A stretch of 64,000 bases of DNA from Planctomycetota bacterium (GTDB lineage: Bacteria; Planctomycetota; UBA1135; GCA-002686595). The stretch is taken from positions 876-64,875 of the forward strand of contig DUDB01000061.1 in the NCBI GenBank assembly GCA_012959525.1, written 5' to 3'. The notes beneath the pieces were generated by a model. It searched no databases, was not told the DNA's origin, and saw nothing but the letters and a program-made list of their open reading frames with translations. The translations under genes were made by a program, and so were the position numbers. Position 1 is the stretch's first letter. Each line of letters starts with the position of its first letter. This document shows positions 1 through 7,907 of the stretch, in pieces.

Positions 1-743
1 CGGGCACAGATGCCATGCCCCCCATTGGATTTATAGGCAAATCCACAGCCCAACCCACCGCCCACCTCACCGGCGTCTTCGGAATATCCGCCCTCGCCTC
101 CCTGGACGACACAGGAATACAGACTCACCGTAGAGTCCATGACCCAGAGTCCGTTCTCGCCGTCAGCTCCATCTTGGCCCTCTTTCCAGCCGCTCATGAA
201 GCTCCACGAATCCCCATCGCGGCCGATCAAGGACGAGCCTGAGAACACAACGTCATCACAGCCCAGCACCTGGTGCATTCCGGGCTCGTCTTCTGGCGTG
301 GTGGAGTGAGCGTCCGCGAGGCTGGGCTCAACAATGGTGCATTCCGTAAAGATGACCGTGCCCTTGCAGCCGGTAACGGTGAAACCGGCCTTCAGGTGCA
401 GACCGGAGAGGCTCAGGCCTTCCCCCTTGGCCAGACCTGAGAGCGTTACGAGACCGATCACCCGGGGCGTCAGGATTGAATCGGCGGAGAGGGCCAGCCC
501 CTTGTTGTCGATACTGAAACCGCTGTAGGTGCCATCCATGATCAGGAGTGTGTCGTCCGGGCTGGATGCATCCACTGCATCCTGAATGTCCAGGAAGTCT
601 CCCGCGCCGGAAGCGTCGACAACCAATACGTCACCCGGTGCCGCGAGGGCACGGAAGCTAGCTGCCGGGGCAGGGGTGGAGAGAAGTGCGGTGATTGACA
701 GTGAGGTCAAAAGGGGGAGCAGTGCTTGGCTGGGATTCTTCAT
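1..743 (-). CDS. Secreted right-handed beta-helix protein, C-terminus beyond the window
   Basis: The minus strand is open from an ATG at 743 to the window edge (247 complete codons), so the protein is partial. It begins MKNPSQALLPLLTSLSITAL followed by an Ala-rich stretch (TPAPAASF), a clear Sec signal peptide. Next comes VLVVDASGAGDFLDIQDAV and DDTLLIMDGTYSGFSID, the usual opening of pectate-lyase-like parallel beta-helix proteins: a 'wide' segment followed by repeated short strands. Later turns such as VIFTECTIVEP, VVFSGSSLIG and LWVMDSTVSLYSC fit helix rungs. It is probably extracellular or surface-bound. Substrate and catalytic activity cannot be judged because the rest is missing. Signal peptide and fold are seen or well supported; function is unknown. 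Confidence 0.7.
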   Translation of the reverse strand, partial: MKNPSQALLPLLTSLSITALLSTPAPAASFRALAAPGDVLVVDASGAGDFLDIQDAVDASSPDDTLLIMDGTYSGFSIDNKGLALSADSILTPRVIGLVTLSGLAKGEGLSLSGLHLKAGFTVTGCKGTVIFTECTIVEPSLADAHSTTPEDEPGMHQVLGCDDVVFSGSSLIGRDGDSWSFMSGWKEGQDGADGENGLWVMDSTVSLYSCVVQGGEGGYSEDAGEVGGGLGCGFAYKSNGGHGICA

Positions 744-1024
744 GTGAGGAAAAGGTGTCAGGAGTTGCGGGATGGCGGCGAGGGCTGGCTGAACCGCCTT
801 GCGCCACGGGGGTGGCCGTCCCGGGGGAAAGACCCCGGTCACCCCTGTGTTCGACGACCCCCCACGGGCGTTACAGGGCCTGAATGGAACCCACCACCGG
901 GGCCTCCCGTGGTGAATGGCAGCCTGGGCGACAAAGAAGGGAAGGAGGGCTGGGAGCACGAATGCGGCTCCGCGTATGCGGAAAAACGGGAACGGGTTGA
1001 GGCCCTTGCGATACCCTCTGGGCC

Positions 1025-1423
1025 ATGCGTATCTGGATTCTCCTACCCTTGCTCGCCGCCTGCGCGGGATCACCGACCCGCCACGTCGTGGACGCGGGTG
1101 CCATCGGCCCCTACTCCAGCGCGGTCGTGGCTGGGGACTTCGTATTCGTTGCAGGCAAGATCGGTGAGCGCGGCGGCAGCTTTGAGCACGAGGTGGAGAC
1201 CTGCATCGACGCCGTGGAGCGCACCCTGGCCGACCTGGATATCAACCTGGGAGACGTGGTGGAAGCCCGCGTGTACCTGTTGGACATGGAGCTCTACGGC
1301 GACTTCAACGCAATCTACGCCAAGAGGTTCCCCGACCCCTATCCGGCGCGCACCTGTGTGGGTGTGGCCAGCCTGCCCGGCGGCGCCAGGGTCGAGTTGC
1401 AGGTCGCCGCGCGTCGGCGCTGA
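1025..1423 (+). CDS. RidA (YjgF/YER057c/UK114) family protein with a lipoprotein signal
   Basis: This 132-residue protein has the RidA core. It shows GPYSSAVVAGDFVFVAGKIG near residue 27 and the C-terminal PARTCVGVASLPGGARVELQ, which corresponds to the family's conserved Arg-containing segment that binds the carboxylate of imine or enamine substrates. Classical RidA hydrolyses reactive 2-aminoacrylate-type intermediates in the cytoplasm. This one begins MRIWILLPLLAAC, a short hydrophobic stretch ending in a lipobox (L-A-A-C13), so it looks exported and lipid-anchored. That location suggests a job different from cytosolic RidA. It converges with the next gene, whose stop lies one base away. 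The fold assignment is firm; substrate and location are inferred. Confidence 0.85.
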   Translation: MRIWILLPLLAACAGSPTRHVVDAGAIGPYSSAVVAGDFVFVAGKIGERGGSFEHEVETCIDAVERTLADLDINLGDVVEARVYLLDMELYGDFNAIYAKRFPDPYPARTCVGVASLPGGARVELQVAARRR

Positions 1424-1424
1424 C

Positions 1425-2117
1425 TCAGCGGGTCGAGCGCACGAACGCCAGCAACCGCTCGTGGAAGAGGTCGGGTTGGTCCAGGTAGGCCGGATGGGGG
1501 GCACCCTTGAACAAGAGTAGCCCAGCATCGGGGATGGCGGCGGCCAGCGACTCGGCACCGGCGACCGGGAAGACGCTGTCGGCCGTGCCCCACATGACCA
1601 GGGTCGGCACCCGGATCTCACTCAGGCGCGCCTCATGGCGAGCCACGGCCGCCGGAGCCACGGGTACGAAGCCCCCGCAACTCGCGCCGTGGTCCAGGAC
1701 GAATGGGAAGGCGAAGGCGCCGCTCATGGATGGGGCAACGACAACGGGGCGCTCCAAGCCCAATGCTTCGACCAGTTGAGCAAGGAACTTTCCGGCCTCA
1801 AGTTCGGTCGACGTGCTGCCCCCGTAACCCGGCAGGTCCACCGCGACAACCCTCAGGCCCGCGCTGGCCAGGTGCTCAAGCGTGCCCAGCTCCCGCCAGG
1901 TCTCGCTGGAGAAGCGCGCGCCGTGCAGGAGCAACAGTGCGGGAGCATCCGGTGGGCCTGCGACGAGCGTCACGATCGACGCGCCACCGACCTCGACGCG
2001 GGTTTCCTCGATGGTGTTGGGCAAGGAAGCCTCCGATGTAGGAACCGACGTGGGCGGCGCATGCTCTTCAGGTCCCCCACAGGCGCAGAGAGCCAGACAG
2101 GTGACAATCGCACGCAT
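1425..2117 (-). CDS. ABHD14-like alpha/beta hydrolase, probable lipoprotein
   Basis: The 230-residue protein has an alpha/beta hydrolase order: LLLLHGARFSSETW (oxyanion-hole HG), the nucleophile elbow VVVAPSMSGAFAFPF, GFVPVAPAA, GTADSVFP (acid Asp) and KGAPHPAYLDQPDLF (His). The elbow is P-S-M-S-G rather than G-x-S-x-G. That elbow, together with the GFVPVAP and GxPHPxYLDxP blocks, resembles the mammalian ABHD14/CIB family. The N-terminus MRAIVTCLALCACGG is a short signal with a possible lipobox ending at C13, followed by a Pro/Thr-rich linker, so it is probably membrane-anchored. The gene is convergent with the RidA-like gene. Substrate is unknown; an esterase or deacylase activity would be the family guess. 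Confidence 0.8.
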   Translation of the reverse strand: MRAIVTCLALCACGGPEEHAPPTSVPTSEASLPNTIEETRVEVGGASIVTLVAGPPDAPALLLLHGARFSSETWRELGTLEHLASAGLRVVAVDLPGYGGSTSTELEAGKFLAQLVEALGLERPVVVAPSMSGAFAFPFVLDHGASCGGFVPVAPAAVARHEARLSEIRVPTLVMWGTADSVFPVAGAESLAAAIPDAGLLLFKGAPHPAYLDQPDLFHERLLAFVRSTR

Positions 2118-2297
2118 GGGCCCAACCTAGCAGTCCGGGACCTCGATCGCGTGACAGTCCTCTTGGGGTTTGCCGAGACAGGCCAGGAAGACTCTTGCAC
2201 GGCTCATCCCTCCCCATGCGCCAATCGGGTGCGCCTTGGGATGTGCGCCCCGCCTGAGGGGGGGAGGAACTATTGGCACCCGAACCGAGCGGCGGGT

Positions 2298-4322
2298 CTA
2301 TTGGCCCGAGGAGAGGATGGCCTTGCACTCAGAGACGGGATCCACGACGAAAACGGATCCTCCCATTCCGTAATCCGTTGCGTAGATCAGGCCCGTGGCT
2401 GGATCCCGGGCCAGGAATCGAGGGAAGCCCAATGGCGAGCGCGATGAATCCGCATCCAATGTCATCGCCCTACGATCACCGCTAGCGAGGTCAATCACCA
2501 GGATGCAGGTCGTGTCAACGTCCATCAGACTATTGTGTTGCGCCATGTAGGCCAACCCCGCGTCCACATCCACGGCCAACTCCCCCATGTTGATGAATGG
2601 AACGCCGGTTCCAATGGAGTCGTTGTCTGAGACGATAACCCTGTCTCCACTTGTCAGGTCCACGCGCAAGAGTGCTTCACCATCGTCGTTGGGAATCCAC
2701 GCCGATGCGAAACTCTCATCCACAGCCATCCCAGTGGGCCCCTCGATGTCGGGTCCGGTCCCCACCGCGGCGCTGCTTACCACCGTGATGGCGCCCGTTG
2801 CCAAATCGACGCGGCTCAAGCTGTCGTAGTCAAGAACAAGTAGGGATCGGTCGGCGTCATCCACGATCAGAGCCATTGGCTCATACCCTGTGACGAAGGG
2901 TGTCAACGTTCCCGCTACCGGATCAAAGATGGAGATTACCTCTGCCTCACCTTCCTGAAGGTAGGCCAACCCCGACTCGTTCGAGAGAGCAAACGTACCC
3001 AAATCACCAGGGGAGACCAGGGACGGGTCCATCCAGATGGAGCGGTCGCCTGTCGTCAGATCAACTTCAATCAGGCTGCCACCAAGAGAGTTGCCTGGAT
3101 CGCCGCAGATCAGTCGATTGTTCGCCGCGTCAAGCCGGACCGCGCCCCACTGCCCGATGAATCCACCACCCTCTCCAACGCCCACATCGCTGAAGGGGCT
3201 GCGATCTCCGGTCGAAGGATCCACGGATACCAAGGACGCCAACTCCTGATTCAGGACCAGAATGCGGGCCCTACTCGCATCCCAAACCAAACCACGGGGC
3301 TTGTACAGCGGATCGCCCGCGCCTGTGGCGTTGTCCGAGATCACCGTCAACCCTCCGGTCGTGATATCCACCACCACCACTTTGGAGTTCTCTCCGCCGA
3401 TGCCGTAGTCCGTCAAGAACACCCGGTCCGCCACCGGGTCGTAGGCGAGGTCCCTTGGTTTAGTGAGATCACCGGCTCCCAGGAGTTCGTCAGAAACGAT
3501 CGTCCGGTCGCCAGTGGCAAGGTCTATCTTGAACAGAGCATCCAGGGCGTAGTCGGCGATGAGCGCCCTAGTCAGCGGCTCATCCAGGTAGATGCCGACC
3601 GGAGTACCTAAGATCGGACCGGACCCTGTCACGTCATCGGAGATGATCGTCCGGTCGCCAGTGGCGAGGTCTATCCTAACCAGAGCATCCAGGACGGCGT
3701 CCGTCAGGTAGGCCGTTGTTCCATCCGCAGAAACGGCGAGACCGGTTTCATAGGGAAGAATAGGGCCGGCACCCTTGCCGACAGCCCCCCAATCGGACAG
3801 CAAGCCTCTTACGCCGGTGGTCAAGTCCACCTCTATCAGTTTGTCTCCACCCACCATCAACATCCTATTGGATGCCGCATCCATGGCCATCGCCCTAAGG
3901 ACCCAGCGCATGCTCAGGTCGGGATCCGTTGCCGGCCCCACGATGACTGAACGAACCCCGGTGACAGGGTCCACCTCAACCAGCGTGTCCCTCATCCAGT
4001 CACTGACGATGAGCGTGTCTGTGGCAGGATCCGCGTCTACCATCATCGGGTTGGCCCATAGGCTCCCGCTACAATCCACACTGGAAGTCGCGGCCGCCGT
4101 GGACGCGTTGCCCTTGTTGTCGGCAGTGCTGACCACCAGGACTGTTGAGCCAATGCCAATGGCCACTTCGGCTTGCCAGTCAGCGAAGCCATTGAGGGTG
4201 GTGGCTTCCACGCCGTTCACGCTGACCGACTCTATTGCCGATCCATCTGAAGCCGTACCACGCACCGTTAGCGTGGTACCCGAGACCTGACAACCCGGAT
4301 GGGGAAAGAGGATCTTGGCCAC
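2298..4322 (-). CDS. Beta-propeller repeat lipoprotein; signal peptide cut off by an in-frame TGA
   Basis: The open frame starts at a GTG (4322) and encodes 674 residues. It opens with an Ig-like segment (GTTLTVRGTASDGSAIESVS, about residues 14-80), followed by some nine repeats of the type 'DLATGDRTIVSD' with spaced YLTDAVLDALVRIDL-like strands, as in SMP-30/NHL-type beta-propellers. The frame stays open upstream of 4322 and encodes a strong lipoprotein signal (VHPTALALAAILITAC then a Gly run). A TGA at 4422-4424 separates it from the only plausible ATG (4446-4448), eight codons further upstream. Either the gene is a recent nonsense mutant, a rare start is used, or there is a sequence error. 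The fold is likely; the role is unknown. Confidence 0.75.
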   Translation of the reverse strand: MAKILFPHPGCQVSGTTLTVRGTASDGSAIESVSVNGVEATTLNGFADWQAEVAIGIGSTVLVVSTADNKGNASTAAATSSVDCSGSLWANPMMVDADPATDTLIVSDWMRDTLVEVDPVTGVRSVIVGPATDPDLSMRWVLRAMAMDAASNRMLMVGGDKLIEVDLTTGVRGLLSDWGAVGKGAGPILPYETGLAVSADGTTAYLTDAVLDALVRIDLATGDRTIISDDVTGSGPILGTPVGIYLDEPLTRALIADYALDALFKIDLATGDRTIVSDELLGAGDLTKPRDLAYDPVADRVFLTDYGIGGENSKVVVVDITTGGLTVISDNATGAGDPLYKPRGLVWDASRARILVLNQELASLVSVDPSTGDRSPFSDVGVGEGGGFIGQWGAVRLDAANNRLICGDPGNSLGGSLIEVDLTTGDRSIWMDPSLVSPGDLGTFALSNESGLAYLQEGEAEVISIFDPVAGTLTPFVTGYEPMALIVDDADRSLLVLDYDSLSRVDLATGAITVVSSAAVGTGPDIEGPTGMAVDESFASAWIPNDDGEALLRVDLTSGDRVIVSDNDSIGTGVPFINMGELAVDVDAGLAYMAQHNSLMDVDTTCILVIDLASGDRRAMTLDADSSRSPLGFPRFLARDPATGLIYATDYGMGGSVFVVDPVSECKAILSSGQ

Positions 4323-4324
4323 AG

Positions 4325-4448
4325 GGGCCTTGGTATCCGAGGCGCCGCCGCCTCCTCCTCCTCCGCATGCCGTGATCAGAATTGCGGCCAGAGCGAGAGC
4401 CGTTGGGTGGACGAATCGGGATCAGTCAGAATGCGATTTCAGTTTCAT
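4325..4448 (-). pseudogene. 5' end of the propeller lipoprotein: ATG, eight codons, TGA, then signal peptide
   Basis: Read on the minus strand in frame with the gene at 2298-4322, ATG at 4448-4446 gives MKLKSHSD, then TGA (4424-4422), then SRFVHPTALALAAILITAC and a Gly-rich linker. With any sense codon in place of TGA this would be a textbook basic N-terminus, hydrophobic core and lipobox. Between the TGA and 4322 there is no in-frame ATG, GTG or TTG that could start the signal peptide. No SECIS-like hairpin with a small G-containing loop follows the TGA, so recoding is not supported. Confidence 0.55.
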
Positions 4449-4925
4449 CTTGGGATGCGCGTGGGGAGAGAGTGTCGGATCCAAAAGAGGCGGGGCGATC
4501 GAATCGGCGGCTCAAGTAACCCCGCATCGCCCGTTGAGACAGAGTAGGCAATCAGTCGTTCTTGTGACAACCGAGGCTACTGACGACCAGTCTGGTGCAC
4601 GGGGCGGGGTGGGGCTTCTCGCTTTGAGGCGCTTGCAATTGGTCGATCTCCGGGCCACAAGGGGTGGAAGAAGCTGTACTTGGAGGCTTCAATCTGGACT
4701 ATCGGGCTCAGAATCCGGATCGTCCCCTAGCCCACGGGTGATTGAACTCCTAGGATTCCTTGCCCCGGTCGCACCTTTGCGACCCCTGCGCGCAGCAGAA
4801 ACCGCCCGTTGCCCCATGGCACGAGTGCGAACCGCGCCTCACCGTAGCTGACTTGTTCCTGCTGGATAGGTTGGACCTGGCGACCCTATCGCCGGCACAC
4901 GACCCTCTTCAGGACATCAGTCAAC
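4449..4925. other. Intergenic stretch between two divergent genes; no gene seen
   Basis: The 477 bases separate the lipoprotein gene on the minus strand from the helicase on the plus strand, so both promoters should lie here. I see no reading frame with protein-like composition, no tRNA-like fold and no clear repeat. A weak ribosome-binding sequence (AGGA) precedes the helicase ATG at 4926. Confidence 0.5.
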
Positions 4926-6392
4926 ATGACAGGTAAACGACCCACCGGGTCGAAGAACGCATTTGCGTCCTTCGGGCTGGACAAAAACATTCTGCGCGCC
5001 GTAACCGAGGCGGGCTTCAGCGAGCCCCGGCCCATCCAGGCCAAGACCATTCCCCAAGTGCTCAAAGGCCGCGACGTGCTCGGCCTGGCCCAGACCGGCA
5101 CGGGCAAGACCGCCGCCTTCGCGCTGCCCATCATCGAGCGCCTTGTGGCCAGCCGCGGACAGAACCCGCGGGCCCTGGTCCTCGCGCCCACGCGCGAGCT
5201 GGCCATGCAGATCCACGGCGACTTCCAGATGCTGGGCAAGTTCACCAACATCCGCCCCATCACGGTCTTTGGCGGCGTCAGCGCCGTGCCCCAAAAGCGC
5301 GCCCTGCGCAGCCGACCCGACGTCATCGTCGCCTGCCCCGGGCGACTGCTCGACCTGATGGGCAGCAAGGACGTGCGCCTCGACGGGCTGGAGGTCCTGG
5401 TTCTCGACGAGGCCGACCACATGCTCGACATGGGTTTCCTGCCCGACATCAAGCGCATCATCAAGCAACTGCCCGAGAGGCGTCAGAACCTGCTGTTCTC
5501 CGCCACCATGCCGCGCGAGATCCGCAGCCTGACCGACAACCTGCTGCACAACCCGCACGTGGTCGAGTTGGCCATCACGGCGCCCATGGAGACCATCGAG
5601 CACGCGCTCTACCCAGTGGAGCAAAGCCGCAAGACAGATCTTTTGACACACCTGTTGCACGAGCAGAACTTCACCTCGGCCATCGTCTTCCTGCGCACCA
5701 AGCATCGCACCCGGCGTCTGGCCCGGGATCTCGAGCGGGCAGGCATGAACGCCATCGCCCTGCAGGGCAACATGAGCCAGGGACAGCGCCAGCGGGCCAT
5801 GCAGGGCTTCCGCGAGGGTCGCTACAACGTCCTCGTTGCCACCGACATCGCGGCACGGGGAATCGACGTGGCGGGAATCAGCCACGTGATCAACTACGAC
5901 ATCCCGAACACACCCGATGCCTACACGCACCGCATCGGCCGCACGGGTCGGGCCGAACAGAGCGGCAAGGCCTGCACCTTCGTCACGGGAGAGGACTTCG
6001 CCGGCGTACAAGCCATCGAGCGCAAACTGAACATGCAGATCCAGCGCATCGACCTGAAGGAGTTCTCCGGCGGGGTGCGTGAACGATCCACAGGACGCGC
6101 CCAGGGACGACCCCAGGGACGACCCCAGGGGGGCGGCTGGAACAAGAAGCCCTCGGTGCGACGCAAGTTCGCTGGAGCCGGGAGCAGCTACAAGACCGCA
6201 CAAGCCACGAGTACGACGAACGAGAGCCACACCCCGCGAGAGAGTTTCGGAGCGGGCGTCGCCGACGCGACCGCAGGTCGTTCGGGCAAACCCAAGCACA
6301 AGCTGTCCAAGGGCGGCAAGCGGCGCCAGCGCATGCGGTCGGGAGCGGGAGCAGGTTCCCGGCGAGGCAGACCAAGCGGACGAGCCCGCTGA
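4926..6392 (+). CDS. DEAD-box ATP-dependent RNA helicase (RhlE-like)
   Basis: The 488-residue protein carries all standard DEAD-box motifs: the Q motif region (FSEPRPIQAKTIP, 31-43), motif I AQTGTGKT (55-62), Ia PTRELA (88-93), GG and CPGR (116-117, 137-140), motif II DEAD (161-164), motif III SAT (192-194), IV-V including TDIAARGIDV (306-315) and motif VI HRIGRTGR (335-342). It would unwind short RNA duplexes using ATP in the cytoplasm, for example in ribosome assembly, RNA decay or cold adaptation. The last about 110 residues are basic and low complexity (Arg/Gly/Ser/Lys) with a duplicated GRPQ segment, typical of RNA-binding tails. No operon partner is apparent; the next gene starts 95 bases on. 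The RhlE label rests on overall look and is less certain than the family. Confidence 0.93.
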   Translation: MTGKRPTGSKNAFASFGLDKNILRAVTEAGFSEPRPIQAKTIPQVLKGRDVLGLAQTGTGKTAAFALPIIERLVASRGQNPRALVLAPTRELAMQIHGDFQMLGKFTNIRPITVFGGVSAVPQKRALRSRPDVIVACPGRLLDLMGSKDVRLDGLEVLVLDEADHMLDMGFLPDIKRIIKQLPERRQNLLFSATMPREIRSLTDNLLHNPHVVELAITAPMETIEHALYPVEQSRKTDLLTHLLHEQNFTSAIVFLRTKHRTRRLARDLERAGMNAIALQGNMSQGQRQRAMQGFREGRYNVLVATDIAARGIDVAGISHVINYDIPNTPDAYTHRIGRTGRAEQSGKACTFVTGEDFAGVQAIERKLNMQIQRIDLKEFSGGVRERSTGRAQGRPQGRPQGGGWNKKPSVRRKFAGAGSSYKTAQATSTTNESHTPRESFGAGVADATAGRSGKPKHKLSKGGKRRQRMRSGAGAGSRRGRPSGRAR

Positions 6393-6487
6393 GGTCAGGA
6401 CGGGCACGCGACCAGCGGAGCCCTGCGCAAACAGGTGTAGCGGCGAACGGGCCTCTGCCCGTAGGTTGACTGACAAGGAGCCTTGTC

Positions 6488-7780
6488 ATGTCCCAACCCA
6501 TCGCCATGAACCGTCGTCAGTTCGTCGCCGCCGCCGCGGTGACCCCCGCCCTGTGGACCGGTCCCCTACGAAGGGCGCGGTTCTCGCCGCAGGATCAGGT
6601 GCACCTGGGTGTGATCGGCATCGGCATCCGCGGCCGCAACCTCATGAATGGAGCCTTCCTGGCACAGGACGGGTTCCGGGTCGTAGCCGTCTGTGATGTG
6701 GACACGAACAGGCGGGAGGACGGCAAGCGCCGGGTGGATGAGCGCTATGGCGACAGCGATTGCGCCACGTTCCTCGATCACCGTGAGCTCCTGCAGATGC
6801 CCGGCCTCGACGCGGTCGTCATCGCCACGCCCGACCACTGGCACGCGAACCAGATCGTTGACGCCGCCATCGCGGGCAAGGACATCTACTGCGAGAAACC
6901 TCTGACCAACTCGTTGCGCGAAGCACAGGCCGTCATCGAGGTGGTGCGCAAGCACGGGATCGTCTTCCAGACCGGGAGCCAGCAGCGCACCGAGTACGGC
7001 AAGCGCTTCGTCGATGCCTGCGAGCACGTGCGCAACGGACACCTCGGACGGGTGCTGACCATCAACGTCGGGGTCGGGGATCCGTCGCGGGCCTGCGACC
7101 TGGCCACGGAAGACGCCGAGCCCGGACTGGACTGGGACCGATGGCAGGGTCCCGTTCCCGAACGCGGCTACAGCAGCGTGCTCAGCCCGCGCGGTGTGCA
7201 CAATCACTACCCCCAATGGCGTTCCTATCAGGAGTACGCGGGCGGGGGTGTAGCAGACATGGGCGCGCACCACATCGACATCGGTCAATGGGGCCTCAAG
7301 CGCGACGGCTCGGGTCCCGTACACGTCATTCCTCCTAGCGATCCCAGTGCCCTGCGTGGTGCGTCCGTGGTCTACGACGACGGCACGCGCCTCATCCACG
7401 GCGGACCCAATGGGACGACGTTCATCGGAGAGGGCGGCATGCTGCACGTGGACCGCGGTCGCATCTCCAGCGTCCCCGACGACATCCTCAAGCGCGAGTT
7501 CGGCGAAGACGACGAGCGCCTGCCGCGGCCCGCCAACCACGCCGCGAACTGGCTGGAGTGCATCCACTCGCGCGCCAGGCCCGTCTGTGACGTCGACGTG
7601 GGAGCGGGCAGCGCGGCCGTGTGCCACCTCCTGAACCTGGCCTATCGCCACCGCCGGGAACTGCACTGGAACCCCAAGACCTGGCGCTTCACCGATGTGC
7701 AGGGGTCAGACGAGAACCTGACCGAGAATGAATGGCTGGATGGACAGCGACGCGAAGGGTACGCCTTGCCGCAGATTTGA
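6488..7780 (+). CDS. Tat-exported Gfo/Idh/MocA family oxidoreductase
   Basis: The 430-residue protein starts with a twin-arginine signal (MNRRQFVAAAAV, residues 7-18). A Rossmann NAD(P)-binding loop GVIGIGIRG follows (41-49), then ATPDHWHA (113-120) and the family's EKP motif (136-138). The central YAGGGVADMGAHHIDIGQWG segment is typical of the planctomycete/Bacteroidetes exported branch. These enzymes oxidise or epimerise sugars or act as NAD-bound glycosidases, folding with cofactor before export. The exact sugar cannot be told. An earlier ATG (residue 1, SQPIA) and residue 7 are both possible starts; the upstream 'aaggag' at 6475-6480 supports 6488. It stands alone between the helicase and the kinase. 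Confidence 0.92.
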   Translation: MSQPIAMNRRQFVAAAAVTPALWTGPLRRARFSPQDQVHLGVIGIGIRGRNLMNGAFLAQDGFRVVAVCDVDTNRREDGKRRVDERYGDSDCATFLDHRELLQMPGLDAVVIATPDHWHANQIVDAAIAGKDIYCEKPLTNSLREAQAVIEVVRKHGIVFQTGSQQRTEYGKRFVDACEHVRNGHLGRVLTINVGVGDPSRACDLATEDAEPGLDWDRWQGPVPERGYSSVLSPRGVHNHYPQWRSYQEYAGGGVADMGAHHIDIGQWGLKRDGSGPVHVIPPSDPSALRGASVVYDDGTRLIHGGPNGTTFIGEGGMLHVDRGRISSVPDDILKREFGEDDERLPRPANHAANWLECIHSRARPVCDVDVGAGSAAVCHLLNLAYRHRRELHWNPKTWRFTDVQGSDENLTENEWLDGQRREGYALPQI

Positions 7781-7907
7781 GGGGCGGCTTGTCTGATCAG
7801 GAGCCCTGAGCGGTTGATGGCTGCTTGGGAACTCTCCAGTTGGACCAAGAGCAGCCCTCGGGGCGACCGCCAGCAACCGCCACCGGACTCAGGATATACT
7901 GGGCGAC

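Noticed and set aside
726-1520. 264-residue frame covering the RidA-like gene in another phase
   Set aside because: Pro/Arg/Trp-rich composition without domain resemblance; the RidA frame is clearly coding.
4422-4424. TGA in the propeller lipoprotein as a second selenocysteine codon
   Set aside because: It lies in a signal peptide, with no redox context, and no small-loop hairpin follows; nonsense mutation or error is simpler.
4315-4851. 178-residue plus-strand frame in the region before the helicase
   Set aside because: Starts antisense to the lipoprotein signal and its Pro run is the complement of the Gly codons; no homology seen.
4917-6476. 519-residue open frame antisense to the helicase
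   Set aside because: Low-complexity, no family resemblance; typical shadow frame in high-GC DNA opposite a well-supported gene.
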